The translations under genes and the position numbers were made by a program. DNA of 41,286 nucleotides, from the NCBI GenBank assembly GCA_944384105.1, contig CALWSC010000013.1, forward strand, positions 1 through 41,286, in the 5' to 3' direction. The notes beneath the pieces are model-generated. The model was given only the letters and a program-made list of their open reading frames with translations, was not told the DNA's origin and did not search any database. The stretch comes from an uncultured Lachnospiraceae bacterium. GTDB lineage: Bacteria; Bacillota; Clostridia; Lachnospirales; Lachnospiraceae. Each line of letters opens with the position of its first letter. Within the stretch, counting starts at the first letter, position 1. Shown here one piece after another: positions 16,643 through 26,072 of the stretch.

Positions 16643-17309
16643 GGCGGTACCCCATTCCCCGCACCGTGAGAATAATCTCCGGCTTCTGCGGGTCTTTCTC
16701 TATTTTTTCACGCAGCCTCTTGATATAGACGGTCAGTGTATTATCATTGACAAAATCTCCAGCCATATCCCAGATCTCGTCGAGCAGAAGCTGCCGTGTC
16801 AGAACCATACCGCGGTGATTGACAAATACCAGAAGCAGCCGGTACTCCAGCGCAGACAGACAGATTTCCTGTCCACCGCGCGTTACCAGCCCCTTATCCG
16901 TGTCGATGCGCACATCTCCGATTGTAACCACGGACTGGCTCTTACCGGCACGGCGCAGCACGGACTTCATCCTTGAGACAAGCTCTCTCGGCCGGAACGG
17001 CTTGCTGATATAGTCATCCGCTCCCATATCGAGCCCCGTTACCACGCTGAACTCATCTCCCAGCGCAGTCAGGAAAATCACCGGAATGTCGTGCACCGCT
17101 TTCACTGCCGTACACACACTGTACCCATTCCCCTGCCGCAGCGTCACATCCAGCAGAATCAGATCAAACGGCTCCGAATCCAGAAGCTCCATCGCCCCCT
17201 CCTGCGTGTCAGCGGATGTTACGAGATATCCCTCCGGACGCAGAAATTCTGTGAGGTTTTCCACAATCTCCTCATCATCTTCCACAAGAAGTACCTTAAT
17301 CTCAGTCAT
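16632..17309 (-). CDS. OmpR/PhoB-family response regulator
   Basis: The receiver has VEDDEE, phosphoacceptor Asp54 (LILLDVTLRQGNG), TALGDE and KPFRPRELVSR; the C-terminal winged helix has YRLLLVFVNHRG, DNTLTVYIKRLREKIE and the final VRGMGYRLGK. I start it at the ATG at 17309 with AAGGAG upstream; the ATG at 17333 lies before that site. It is the first gene of regulator-kinase-DUF3786, followed by the ABC exporter, and is the best candidate to bind the GTCA repeats at 14991-15016. It lies downstream of glgP but is separated from it by a terminator. Confidence 0.94.
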   Translation of the reverse strand: MTEIKVLLVEDDEEIVENLTEFLRPEGYLVTSADTQEGAMELLDSEPFDLILLDVTLRQGNGYSVCTAVKAVHDIPVIFLTALGDEFSVVTGLDMGADDYISKPFRPRELVSRMKSVLRRAGKSQSVVTIGDVRIDTDKGLVTRGGQEICLSALEYRLLLVFVNHRGMVLTRQLLLDEIWDMAGDFVNDNTLTVYIKRLREKIEKDPQKPEIILTVRGMGYRLGK

Positions 17310-17333
17310 ACAAATCTCCTTATGATATGGCAA

Positions 17334-17375
17334 AGGCTGCCGTAAAACATGCCTTCGCCTGTCTTACAGCAGCCT
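17334..17375 (-). terminator. Terminator after glycogen phosphorylase
   Basis: AGGCTGCCGTAA pairs with TTACAGCAGCCT (11 of 12). The T run on the minus strand is short (TTT). It separates glgP from the regulator gene. Confidence 0.5.
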
Positions 17376-17390
17376 CTCTGATTTCTTTCA

Positions 17391-19832
17391 TTACTTTACA
17401 GTCACTTTATCCAGATGCCAAATCTCATCCACATACTGCTGAATGGTTCTGTCGGAAGTGAACTTGCCGGAATGCGCTACGTTCAGAATCGCACTCTTCG
17501 CCCAGGCAGCCTCATCTCTGTATGCCGCTTCCACTCTCTCCTGAGCAGCCGCATAGGACTTAAAGTCAGCCAGAGTGAAATATACGTCCTCGTTCAGCAG
17601 AGAATCGTAAATCTCCCGGAACATATTCATATCTCCATTGGAGTACATGCCGTTGATGAGCTGCATCAGCACCTGACGGATATCCGGGTCGTTGTTGAAG
17701 TAGTTCATAGGATAATAACCGCCGTTATTCTCATAGTTGATAACCTCTTCCGCAGACAGACCGAAAATAAATGCATTCTCCTGTCCAACCTCTTCCACGA
17801 TCTCCACATTCGCTCCGTCCATGGTACCTAAGGTCAGCGCACCGTTCAGCATGAACTTCATGTTTCCTGTACCGGATGCCTCTTTACTTGCCGTAGAAAT
17901 CTGCTCGGAAACATCTGCTGCGGCAAAGATGATCTCTGCGTTGCTCACACGGTAGTTCTCAATAAATACGACTTTCAGCTTGCCCTTGATGGAATCGTCA
18001 TTGTTGATCACGTCCGCAACGGAATTGATCAGCTTAATGGTCGCTTTCGCACGGCGGTATCCAGCCGCTGCTTTTGCTCCGAAAATAAAGGTTCTCGGAT
18101 AGAACGGCATCTCCGGATGCTCTTTGATCTTGTTGTACAGATACATTACATGCAGAATATTTAAAAGCTGGCGCTTATACTCATGCAGACGCTTAACCTG
18201 TACGTCAAAGATAGAGCGCGGATCTACCTCAATACCGTTGTGCTCAAGGATATATTTTGCCAGGCGCACCTTGTTCTGATACTTGATGTTCATAAACTCT
18301 GCCTGTGCCTTCGGATCGTCTGCGTATACCGCAAGACCGGAGATCTTAGGCAGGTCTGTGATCCAGTCATCACCCACATGCGCGGTTACCCAGTCTGCAA
18401 GCAGCGGATTTCCGTGCTTTAAGAAACGTCTCTGGGTAATACCGTTCGTCTTATTGTTAAACTTCTGCGGCATCATCTCGTAGAAGTCTTTTAACTCCTG
18501 CTTCTCCAGGATCTCCGTGTGCAGCTTTGCAACTCCGTTTACAGAGTAGCCGCCCACGATTGCAAGGTGTGCCATCTTCACCTGTCCGTCGTAAATAATC
18601 GCCATCTTGCGGATCTTCTCCTGGTTGCCCGGATATTTTGCCTGGATCTCCATGATAAATCTGCGGTTGATTTCCTCGACGATCTGGTAAATACGCGGAA
18701 GCAGCTTGGAGAACAGCTCGATCGGCCATTTCTCAAGAGCCTCTGCCATAATTGTATGGTTTGTGTACGCGCAGGTCTTTGTGGTGATCTCCCAGGCTTC
18801 ATCCCACTCAAGTCCTTCCTCATCCAGAAGGATACGCATCAGCTCCGGAACCGTTACGGTCGGATGCGTGTCGTTTAACTGGAATGTTACCTTCTCATAC
18901 AGCTTGTGGATATCTTTGTGTTTCTTTTTATACTTTTCAATAGCAGCCTGAATACTTGCAGAGATAAAGAAGTACTGCTGTTTCAGACGAAGCTCTTTTC
19001 CTGCGTAGTGATTATCGTTCGGGTAGAGCACCTCCACGATATTTCTCGCCAGGTTCTCCTGCTCAACTGCCTTTCTGTAATCGCCCTTGTCGAAGGAGTC
19101 GAGCTGGAAGTCATTAATCGCCTGTGCATCCCAGATGCGCAGAGTGTTTACCATGTTGTTGTTATAACCTGTGATCGGCATATCGTACGGAATCGCAAGA
19201 ACGGACTGATATCCCTCCTGAACAAATCGGTTGCGCTTTGCTTTCTCATCATAGATTACCTTTACATAACCGCCGAATTTTACTTCCTTGGCATATTCCG
19301 GACGGCGAAGCTCAAATGGATAGCCGTCCTTTAACCAGTTATCCGGCACCTCTACCTGATAGCCGTTTTCAATTTTCTGCTTGAACATACCGTAGCGGTA
19401 ACGAATTCCGCAGCCATATGCGCAGTAGCCCAGCGTTGCAAGGGAATCGAGGAAGCACGCTGCAAGAAGTCCCAGTCCTCCGTTTCCAAGCGCCGGATCC
19501 GGCTCCTGATCCTCGATCACGTTGATGTCAAATCCCATCTCATCGAGAGCCTCCGCAACCTCCTTATACGCTGTCAGGTTAATCAGGTTATTGCCCAGGG
19601 CGCGTCCCATCAGGAACTCCATAGACATGTAGTAAACGATCTTCGGATCCTGCTCATCAAATGCCTTCTGGGATTTTAACCAATTGTCGATGATGACATC
19701 CTTTACCGCATAGGAAACTGCCTGAAAGACCTGCTGCTGCGTAGCCTCATCAATAGTCTTTCTGTAAAGCGTCTTTACATTATCACGTACACTCTGCTTG
19801 AATACTTCTTTGTTGAACTGACTGCTAATCAT
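17391..19832 (-). CDS. glgP: Glycogen/starch/maltodextrin phosphorylase
   Basis: The enzyme releases glucose 1-phosphate from the non-reducing ends of alpha-1,4-glucans using phosphate and pyridoxal phosphate. The pyridoxal lysine is Lys659 in EASGTGNMKFMLNGALTLGT, and the catalytic-core segments EDQEPDPALGNGGLGLLAAC, NDTHPTVTVPELMRIL and FDVQVKRLHEYKRQLLN are intact. The 813 residues are a normal length. The start lies only 2 bases after the ileS stop, and its AAAGGA is inside ileS, so its translation and the T-box signal of ileS are likely shared. No other glycogen gene is nearby, which makes the pairing with ileS unusual. Confidence 0.95.
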   Translation of the reverse strand: MISSQFNKEVFKQSVRDNVKTLYRKTIDEATQQQVFQAVSYAVKDVIIDNWLKSQKAFDEQDPKIVYYMSMEFLMGRALGNNLINLTAYKEVAEALDEMGFDINVIEDQEPDPALGNGGLGLLAACFLDSLATLGYCAYGCGIRYRYGMFKQKIENGYQVEVPDNWLKDGYPFELRRPEYAKEVKFGGYVKVIYDEKAKRNRFVQEGYQSVLAIPYDMPITGYNNNMVNTLRIWDAQAINDFQLDSFDKGDYRKAVEQENLARNIVEVLYPNDNHYAGKELRLKQQYFFISASIQAAIEKYKKKHKDIHKLYEKVTFQLNDTHPTVTVPELMRILLDEEGLEWDEAWEITTKTCAYTNHTIMAEALEKWPIELFSKLLPRIYQIVEEINRRFIMEIQAKYPGNQEKIRKMAIIYDGQVKMAHLAIVGGYSVNGVAKLHTEILEKQELKDFYEMMPQKFNNKTNGITQRRFLKHGNPLLADWVTAHVGDDWITDLPKISGLAVYADDPKAQAEFMNIKYQNKVRLAKYILEHNGIEVDPRSIFDVQVKRLHEYKRQLLNILHVMYLYNKIKEHPEMPFYPRTFIFGAKAAAGYRRAKATIKLINSVADVINNDDSIKGKLKVVFIENYRVSNAEIIFAAADVSEQISTASKEASGTGNMKFMLNGALTLGTMDGANVEIVEEVGQENAFIFGLSAEEVINYENNGGYYPMNYFNNDPDIRQVLMQLINGMYSNGDMNMFREIYDSLLNEDVYFTLADFKSYAAAQERVEAAYRDEAAWAKSAILNVAHSGKFTSDRTIQQYVDEIWHLDKVTVK

Positions 19833-19834
19833 TT

Positions 19835-22800
19835 TTATTTCCTTTCTACCCCAAGGGTTACCTTTTCAGAGTTGATATTCCACTCTTTCACATATCCTTC
19901 AGCTTCATCGAAAATAACTTCCTCTGCCAGTACCTCATCTTTAATGTCGTCGTTATGCTTTCTGAAGATATCTGAAATTACTTCATTATCTTTTACATAC
20001 ACTTTAATCTTATCCATAACCTCGAATCCGGCTTCCTTGCGCATCGTCTGGATCTTACTGATAATCTCGCGCACAAAGCCCTCCTCGATCAGCTCCGGAG
20101 TCAGGTTCGTATCCAGGACAACGGCGATATTGTTGTCGGATTCAGACACGTAGCCCTCCATCTTTGCGGTGTCAATAAGCAGATCCTCCTCAAGAAGAAC
20201 CACTTCATTGCCGGAAATATCAAGCTTTAACTGACCGGTGCTCTTTAACTCTTCCATAGCCGCGTTGCCGTCGATCTCGGAGAGTGCCTGACGGATACCG
20301 TTTAACAGTTTTCCGTACTTTGGTCCTACGGTCTTTAACTGCGGCTTGAAACTGTAGGTGATAAATCCGGAGATGTCGTCCGTGAATTCCACCTCTTTGA
20401 CGTTTAACTCATCCGCAATGATATCTTTATAGAAATCAGACAGGTCAAACGCTGCCTTTACATACATTTTTCCGATCGGCTGACGGTTCTTGATCGCCGC
20501 CGCATTTCTGCACGCGCGTCCCATTACAACGATCTCAAGCAGATGATCCATGTCGCTCTCGAGCTTCTTGTCAATCCACGCCTCATTTGCCTCCGGGAAG
20601 TCGCACAGATGGATGCTTTCCGGTGCGTCCTTGTCGATGCTTCTTACCAGGTTCTGGTAAATATCCTCTGTCATGAACGGAATCATCGGAGCCGCTACCT
20701 TCGCGGTTGTCACCAGAGCAGTGTACAGCGTCATGTACGCGTTGATCTTATCCTGCTCCATACCCTTTGCCCAGAAACGCTCGCGGCTTCTTCTGACATA
20801 CCAGTTGCTCATGTTATCCACAAACTCCTGCAGCGCTCTTGCGCTCTCCGGAATCCTGTAGTTTGCCAGATGATCGTCCACGGTCTTGATCAGCGTGTTG
20901 AGCTTGGATAAAAGCCACTTATCCATCACGGATAATTTATCATATTCCAGCGTGTACTTCGTTGCATCGAAATTGTCAATGTTCGCGTAGAGTACGAAGA
21001 ATGCGTACGTATTCCACAGCGTTCCCATGAACTTCCTCTGTCCCTCGGAAACTGCTTTTCCGTGGAAGCGGTTCGGCAGCCACGGTGCGCTGTTGATATA
21101 GAAATACCAGCGGATTGCATCCGCTCCGTACGTCTCAAGCGCTTCAAACGGGTCTACGGCATTCCCCTTAGACTTGCTCATCTTCTGGCCGTTTTCATCC
21201 TGCACATGCCCCAGAACGATAACGTTCTTATACGGAGCCTTATTAAAGAGCAGCGTGGACTCGGCAAGCAGGGAATAGAACCATCCGCGCGTCTGGTCTA
21301 CGGCCTCAGAGATAAAGTCAGCCGGGAACTGCTGCTCGAACAGCTCTTTATTCTCAAACGGATAGTGATGCTGCGCAAACGGCATCGCTCCGGAATCAAA
21401 CCAGCAGTCGATAACCTCCGGTACGCGGTGCATCGTCTTACCGCACTTCGGACACTTAATCGTGATCTCGTCGATGTACGGACGGTGAAGTTCCACAGTC
21501 TTTGCGCGCTCGTCACCGCTCATCTCATAGAGCTCCTGGCGGCTTCCGATCGAATGCATATGACCGCACTCGCACTCCCAGATATTCAAAGGAGTTCCCC
21601 AGTAGCGGTTTCTCGAGATACCCCAGTCCTGTACGTTCTCCAGCCAGTCGCCGAAGCGTCCCTTGCCGATACTCTCGGGAATCCAGTTGATTGTATTGTT
21701 GTTGCGGATCAGATCGTCCTTTACCGCCGTCATCTTGATAAACCAGGACTCTCTCGCGTAATAGATCAGCGGAGTATCGCAGCGCCAGCAGTGCGGATAG
21801 CTGTGCTCAAACTTCGGAGCTGCAAAGAGAAGACCTCTCTTGTCCAGATCCTCCAGTACCAGCGGGTCAGCTTTCTTTACGAATACGCCGGGCCATGCGG
21901 TCTCTTCTGTCATCTCGCCCTTCTCATTTACCAGCTGGAGGAACGGCAGGTCATACTTGCGTCCCACCTTACTGTCGTCTTCACCGAAGGCCGGAGCGAT
22001 GTGTACCACGCCGGTACCGTCGGTCAGAGTGACATACGTATCGCATACCACATAGTGTGCCTTCTTGTCCAGAGGCTTGAAATTATATAACGGCTCGTAT
22101 TCCTTATACTCGAGGTCTTTTCCCTTATATCTCTCCAGGATCTCATAAGTGCCCTCGCCGAGAACAGTATCAAGAAGCGCCTCAGCCATATAGTATACAT
22201 ATTCGCCGCATTTGACCTTTGCGTATGTCTCGTCCGGGTGTACGCAGAGCGCAACGTTGGACGGAAGAGTCCACGGGGTCGTGGTCCATGCAAGAATATA
22301 CGCATCCTCGCCCTTTACCTTAAATCTGGCAATCGCGGAGCGCTCTTTTACATCCTTATAGCCCTGAGCAACCTCCTGCGCAGACAGCGGGGTGCCGCAG
22401 CGCGGACAATAGGGAACGATCTTAAAGCCTTTATACAGCAGCTTCTTATTCCAGATTTCCTTTAACGCCCACCACTCGGACTCGATATAATCATCATGAT
22501 AGGTGACATACGGGTTATCCATATCTGCCCAGAAACCGACGGTTGAGGAGAAATCCTCCCACATGCCCTTGTATTTCCAGACACTCTCCTTACATTTGTC
22601 AATGAACGGAATCAGACCGTACTCCTCAATCTGATCTTTGCCGTCCAGGCCGAGAAGCTTCTCCACCTCCAGCTCCACTGGAAGCCCATGGGTATCCCAT
22701 CCTGCTTTTCTCGGAACCATATAGCCCTTCATGGTGCGGTATCTGGGGATCATATCCTTGATAACGCGAGTCAGAACATGGCCGATATGCGGCTTGCCGT

Positions 22801-22951
22801 TTGCTGTCGGCGGTCCGTCGTAGAACGTGTAGGTCTCGCCGTCCTTGCGGTGTTCCATGCTCTTCTCGAAGATCTTATTCTCTTTCCAGAACTTCTCGAT
22901 ATTTTTCTCACGCTCCACGAAATTCATATTCGTCGAAACTTTCTGATACAT
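19835..22951 (-). CDS. ileS: Isoleucyl-tRNA synthetase, eukaryotic-like (IleS2) type
   Basis: IleRS charges tRNA-Ile. The class I motifs are PHIGH at residues 54-58 and KMSKS at about 590-594. The opening FYDGPPTANGKPHIGHVLTR, the WxDTHGLPVE region and the CPRCGTPLSAQEVAQGYKDV segment of the editing-domain part fit the longer IleS2 group, which is often resistant to mupirocin; I infer the type from these motifs and from the length of 1038 residues. The ATG at 22951 has AAAGGAG 7 bases upstream. A 33-codon upstream extension that reads through the leader is rejected. Expression is controlled by a T-box leader. Confidence 0.96.
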   Translation of the reverse strand: MYQKVSTNMNFVEREKNIEKFWKENKIFEKSMEHRKDGETYTFYDGPPTANGKPHIGHVLTRVIKDMIPRYRTMKGYMVPRKAGWDTHGLPVELEVEKLLGLDGKDQIEEYGLIPFIDKCKESVWKYKGMWEDFSSTVGFWADMDNPYVTYHDDYIESEWWALKEIWNKKLLYKGFKIVPYCPRCGTPLSAQEVAQGYKDVKERSAIARFKVKGEDAYILAWTTTPWTLPSNVALCVHPDETYAKVKCGEYVYYMAEALLDTVLGEGTYEILERYKGKDLEYKEYEPLYNFKPLDKKAHYVVCDTYVTLTDGTGVVHIAPAFGEDDSKVGRKYDLPFLQLVNEKGEMTEETAWPGVFVKKADPLVLEDLDKRGLLFAAPKFEHSYPHCWRCDTPLIYYARESWFIKMTAVKDDLIRNNNTINWIPESIGKGRFGDWLENVQDWGISRNRYWGTPLNIWECECGHMHSIGSRQELYEMSGDERAKTVELHRPYIDEITIKCPKCGKTMHRVPEVIDCWFDSGAMPFAQHHYPFENKELFEQQFPADFISEAVDQTRGWFYSLLAESTLLFNKAPYKNVIVLGHVQDENGQKMSKSKGNAVDPFEALETYGADAIRWYFYINSAPWLPNRFHGKAVSEGQRKFMGTLWNTYAFFVLYANIDNFDATKYTLEYDKLSVMDKWLLSKLNTLIKTVDDHLANYRIPESARALQEFVDNMSNWYVRRSRERFWAKGMEQDKINAYMTLYTALVTTAKVAAPMIPFMTEDIYQNLVRSIDKDAPESIHLCDFPEANEAWIDKKLESDMDHLLEIVVMGRACRNAAAIKNRQPIGKMYVKAAFDLSDFYKDIIADELNVKEVEFTDDISGFITYSFKPQLKTVGPKYGKLLNGIRQALSEIDGNAAMEELKSTGQLKLDISGNEVVLLEEDLLIDTAKMEGYVSESDNNIAVVLDTNLTPELIEEGFVREIISKIQTMRKEAGFEVMDKIKVYVKDNEVISDIFRKHNDDIKDEVLAEEVIFDEAEGYVKEWNINSEKVTLGVERK

Positions 22952-22985
22952 ATCTTGCTCCTTTCTCAAAATTGGGTCCTTAATG

Positions 22986-23245
22986 AAAAAAAGCTTTCGT
23001 CCCTGTAAAAGGACGAAAGCTGTAGATTTTCGCAACCACCTGTTACACATACATGATAATACGCGGTTCCTGTAACGCGGAACATACGGCGCTTCTTACT
23101 TAGTATCCGGACGTCTGTTCCCGGTCTGTTCAGAATTGCAACTGTGGAGTGATCTTAGTCTGCCTGTACTGATACCGGTCTCCCACCATCCCCGGCTCGC
23201 TGGAACGTTCCATGACAGATTACCTGTCTCCGTCTTCGTTTTTCG
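22986..23245 (-). ncRNA. T-box riboswitch, isoleucine-specific, upstream of ileS
   Basis: The leader fills the non-coding stretch between ileS and the next gene. Stem I is closed by GGAG and CUCC and contains the distal CCGGGGAUGGUGGGAG region. The specifier codon AUC (Ile) is at 23153-23151, within AAGAUCACUCC. The T-box core AGGUGGUUGCG at 23041-23031 contains UGGU, which pairs with the ACCA end of tRNA-Ile. A terminator stem (22992-23002 with 23011-23021) is followed by a U run at 22986-22992. Uncharged tRNA-Ile is expected to prevent termination and allow ileS and glgP to be transcribed. Confidence 0.9.
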
Positions 23246-23258
23246 CTTTATCGGGATT

Positions 23259-23288
23259 ATTATACATGTTGGGGACCAATGGTGTCAA
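23259..23288 (-). promoter_or_regulatory. Promoter of the ileS T-box transcript
   Basis: A consensus -35 TTGACA (23288-23283) and -10 TATAAT (23264-23259) lie 18 bases apart on the minus strand, just before the T-box leader. This is the strongest sigma-A-type promoter in the window. Confidence 0.85.
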
Positions 23289-23321
23289 GACTGGGTTTCT
23301 TTAAAATTTTCAGATTTTTCC

Positions 23322-24386
23322 TTAATCCTGATATCGGCTCTCCAGTTCCAGATATCTTCCCTGTGTGCTGCTTTTCTCAAAAGCAGTCAGTATTTCCAGC
23401 ACATGAAGCGTCAGAGTCACGTTTGCAGGGAATTCCCCCGTTCCCCTGAGAGCTTTTGCCATCCGGGCAAGTCCCAGCCCCCTGCTGTTCTCTCTGTATG
23501 GGAAGAGCAGCGGCATCTCACGAAAAACTCCCTCCTCCGGCCGAAGCAGTTTGATTCCTCCGTCAAATGTATTGGGGTCCGGAACGCGCAGTGTGCCCTC
23601 CGTTCCATAGATCTCCAGGAAAGCCTGGCTGTCATAGTGAACATCAAAGGTCATCGTGATATTGCCGATCGCCCCGTTTTCAAAGCGCATCAGTCCTCCA
23701 TAATAGGTAGGAACTTCCACATCGATCTTTGTTCCTTTTTGGGGCTGGCTGGTAATTAAGCGCTGCTCAAAACTTTTTCCCGTCATTCCGCTGACGCCCT
23801 GCACGCCGCCGATCAGATGCACCAGCGCTGTCATATAGTACGGTCCCATATCCATCATCGGACCTCCGCCCTTTTGATAGTAGAATTCGGGAGCCGGATG
23901 CCAGCTCTCATGTCCTCTGCAGATCATTCTCGCTTCCGCTCCGATCACTCTGCCGATAAATCCATCTTCTATCAGTTTTTTGCATGTGCGGATACCGGCT
24001 CCCAAAAATGTATCCGGAGCTCCGCCCAGCAAAAGTCCCCGCTCCTTTGCCAGAGACGCCAGTTCTTTTCCTTCCTCATACGTCTCAGCAAGCGGTTTCT
24101 CGCTGTACACATGCTTTCCTGCCAGCAGCGCCTGCTTCGTAGTCTCATAATGCTCTTTAGGTCTTGTAAGATTCAGAATGATTTCGACAGTTTCATCCGC
24201 CAGCATCTCCTCAAGCGTATTATAAATCTTTTCAATCCCATACTCTTTTGCTGCAGCCTTTGCTTTGTCTCTGCAGATATCGCAGACAGCCTCCACCTTT
24301 GTCTCCTCGAACACCGTGGTCAGATTCTTAAAATAAATACCGCTGATTGCCCCTGCTCCCAATACACCGATTCTCACTTTATCCAT
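23322..24386 (-). CDS. Gfo/Idh/MocA-family oxidoreductase
   Basis: An NAD(P)-dependent sugar or sugar-alcohol dehydrogenase. The N-terminal Rossmann fold has GVLGAGAISGIYFKNL, and the family EKP motif is in VYSEKPLAETYEEG at about residues 94-107. The later GGGPMMDMGPYYMTALVHLIGG matches the catalytic region, with GPYYMTALVH in place of the usual DxGxHxxD. The substrate cannot be read from the sequence. It follows the ThuA-like gene with a 25-base gap and has GAGGAG 7 bases upstream. ThuA-like and Gfo/Idh/MocA genes are often neighbours in sugar catabolism clusters. Confidence 0.92.
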   Translation of the reverse strand: MDKVRIGVLGAGAISGIYFKNLTTVFEETKVEAVCDICRDKAKAAAKEYGIEKIYNTLEEMLADETVEIILNLTRPKEHYETTKQALLAGKHVYSEKPLAETYEEGKELASLAKERGLLLGGAPDTFLGAGIRTCKKLIEDGFIGRVIGAEARMICRGHESWHPAPEFYYQKGGGPMMDMGPYYMTALVHLIGGVQGVSGMTGKSFEQRLITSQPQKGTKIDVEVPTYYGGLMRFENGAIGNITMTFDVHYDSQAFLEIYGTEGTLRVPDPNTFDGGIKLLRPEEGVFREMPLLFPYRENSRGLGLARMAKALRGTGEFPANVTLTLHVLEILTAFEKSSTQGRYLELESRYQD

Positions 24387-24411
24387 AAGACTTCTCCTCT
24401 CAATACTTTAT

Positions 24412-25128
24412 CTATTCCTCGAATCTGTCTGTCGTCAAACCGTGTTCCAGTGCATACTGTTTTCCCTGAGCTGCCCAAAGGAGTCCGCGCTCCATGAGAA
24501 CGCCGGCCTCCGGTGATTTTTCGAAGACATCGTCATGATGTCCCAGAGAACAGTAAAATACCCTGCCGTTTCCCCAGAACTTTGTCCATGCAACCGGCAT
24601 GTCCACAGGCTTATTTGCACAGTGATATCCGTTTACCACTGGAAATCTCGTAGTCGCAAGAACCTCCACCGCAGGATCTACATGAAGGTAATACTGCTCG
24701 CTGCACACATGGAAATCCTCCATTCCCTCCACGATGGGGCTTGAGCCTCTGCGGATATTTACCGTATAATCCACCCCGTCGCAGCCCGGATGGCTGACCC
24801 ACTGTCCTCCAGTCATAAATTGCCATTCCACGTCCTGGCGGAACGCGTCGCACATTCCCCCGTGGCAGCCGGCAAGCCCCGTTCCGGCTGCCACGGCGCT
24901 GCTGATATTCCGGCAGTGCTCCGGAAGTATCTCTCCCATAGTCCAGCATGGAACGATAAGATCCGCAGCCATCAGTCTCTCCTTGTCTGCCAGAATCTCC
25001 TGACTGTCAAAGATTTCAGCAAAATACCCGTGTTTTTCAGCCATGCGCTTCATTCTCTGCGCTACCTGCTCCGGTTCGTGTCCGTCCCATCCCCCCTGAA
25101 AAATAATTACGTTCTTAGATGATTCCAT
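24412..25128 (-). CDS. ThuA-like domain protein
   Basis: A 238-residue protein of the ThuA class, a glutamine-amidotransferase-like fold found in sugar catabolism clusters. Visible motifs are VIIFQGGWDGHEPEQV, LAGCHGGMCDAFRQD and the C-terminal GNGRVFYCSLGHH. Proteins in this family have been linked to disaccharide (trehalose, sucrose, keto-sugar) metabolism, but the catalytic activity is poorly defined. An AAGGAGG lies before the ATG at 25128. It is the first gene of the minus-strand pair with the oxidoreductase and diverges from the AraC regulator. Confidence 0.85.
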   Translation of the reverse strand: MESSKNVIIFQGGWDGHEPEQVAQRMKRMAEKHGYFAEIFDSQEILADKERLMAADLIVPCWTMGEILPEHCRNISSAVAAGTGLAGCHGGMCDAFRQDVEWQFMTGGQWVSHPGCDGVDYTVNIRRGSSPIVEGMEDFHVCSEQYYLHVDPAVEVLATTRFPVVNGYHCANKPVDMPVAWTKFWGNGRVFYCSLGHHDDVFEKSPEAGVLMERGLLWAAQGKQYALEHGLTTDRFEE

Positions 25129-25169
25129 ACGTCTCCTCCTTCTCGTCCGTCATTTTTTCTTCTGCTTGT

Positions 25170-25175
25170 ATTGTA
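25170..25175 (-). promoter_or_regulatory. Probable extended -10 for the ThuA-oxidoreductase operon
   Basis: TGATACAAT occurs on the minus strand about 40 bases before the ThuA-like start, in the divergent region shared with the AraC regulator. No clear -35 is seen. Confidence 0.35.
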
Positions 25176-25252
25176 TCAGGATTTCCGGTAAAATGATTGT
25201 CAGAAACCTATAAAAATCAGTCAAAAATTGCTCTAACTACCGGGAGGAATAC

Positions 25253-26041
25253 ATGCACCCATTTTACGAAGACAAACAGGAGGGTTTCCGCTGCTTCCAG
25301 AGCGATAATCTGACTTTTCCGGCTCATCTGCACAGTGCGGCGGAGCTTGTACTTGTTCAGAAGGGTTCCCTTACAGTTACCGTGCAGGAGCAGATGAAGA
25401 CTCTTTCTGTAAATGAAATTGCCCTGATTTTCCCCGACATGGTACACAGCTATGAAACTGCCTGCACCAGCACTTGCTGTCTGTGCACCTTCTCTCCGGG
25501 GCGGTCCAAAGATTACTATCATATCTTCCGCACACAGCAGCCATTCTCACCGTTTTTCCTGTGCGGAACGCAGAATGAGGATATCCCTTTCGCCTTCTCC
25601 CGAATGCTCTCCTGCGCAAAGGACTCACCTGCTGTCAGCGAAGCATGGCTGCATCTGATTTTAGCGTATCTCTTTGAAGAGGCAGCGCTCGTTCCCAGAG
25701 ACAGCCGGGATGATACAGAGATCAGCTACCGGCTCATCTCCTACGTCTCCAGCCATTTTCAGGAACCGCTTACCCTGGATGGAATTGCCCGGGAGCTGCA
25801 CTTTAACAAATATTATATCTCCAGGGTATTCACCAGAAAGCTGCACTGCGGTTTCTCAGCATATATCAACCGTCTGCGTCTCGATTATGCGGCGCACGAG
25901 CTTCGCTCGACTGACCATACAGTTACCGAAATCTGGCAGGAAGCCGGATTTGAAAGCCAGAAGACCTTTAACCGCGCCTTTCTCTCCTGTTACGGCGTTA
26001 CGCCTACCCATTACCGCAAGACGCAGTCTTTCGGAACATAA
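25253..26041 (+). CDS. AraC-family transcriptional regulator
   Basis: The N-terminal half is a cupin-type sensor domain (FPAHLHSAAELVLVQKGSLTV and VNEIALIFPDMVHSYE). The C-terminal domain (about residues 160-262) has two helix-turn-helix motifs: LTLDGIARELHFNKYYISRVFTRK and VTEIWQEAGFESQKTFNRAFLSCYGVTPTHYR. GGGAGG precedes the ATG at 25253. It diverges from the ThuA/oxidoreductase pair and is followed by a lactonase gene 31 bases later, so it probably controls both units in response to a sugar. The ligand is unknown. Confidence 0.93.
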   Translation: MHPFYEDKQEGFRCFQSDNLTFPAHLHSAAELVLVQKGSLTVTVQEQMKTLSVNEIALIFPDMVHSYETACTSTCCLCTFSPGRSKDYYHIFRTQQPFSPFFLCGTQNEDIPFAFSRMLSCAKDSPAVSEAWLHLILAYLFEEAALVPRDSRDDTEISYRLISYVSSHFQEPLTLDGIARELHFNKYYISRVFTRKLHCGFSAYINRLRLDYAAHELRSTDHTVTEIWQEAGFESQKTFNRAFLSCYGVTPTHYRKTQSFGT

Positions 26042-26072
26042 GAAAAATTTTTATTCTGCGGAGGAAAAAGAA

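Noticed and set aside
21062-22090. A 342-codon plus-strand frame inside ileS
   Set aside because: It is antisense to a well-supported gene with intact class I synthetase motifs, has no good ribosome binding site and matches no family.
22952-23050. Longer ileS start at 23050
   Set aside because: This would translate the T-box antiterminator and terminator, which is an RNA element.
25674-26072. Upstream extension of the lactonase frame
   Set aside because: It lies wholly within the AraC gene in another frame; the ATG at 26073 has a correctly placed GGAGG and gives a normal propeller start.
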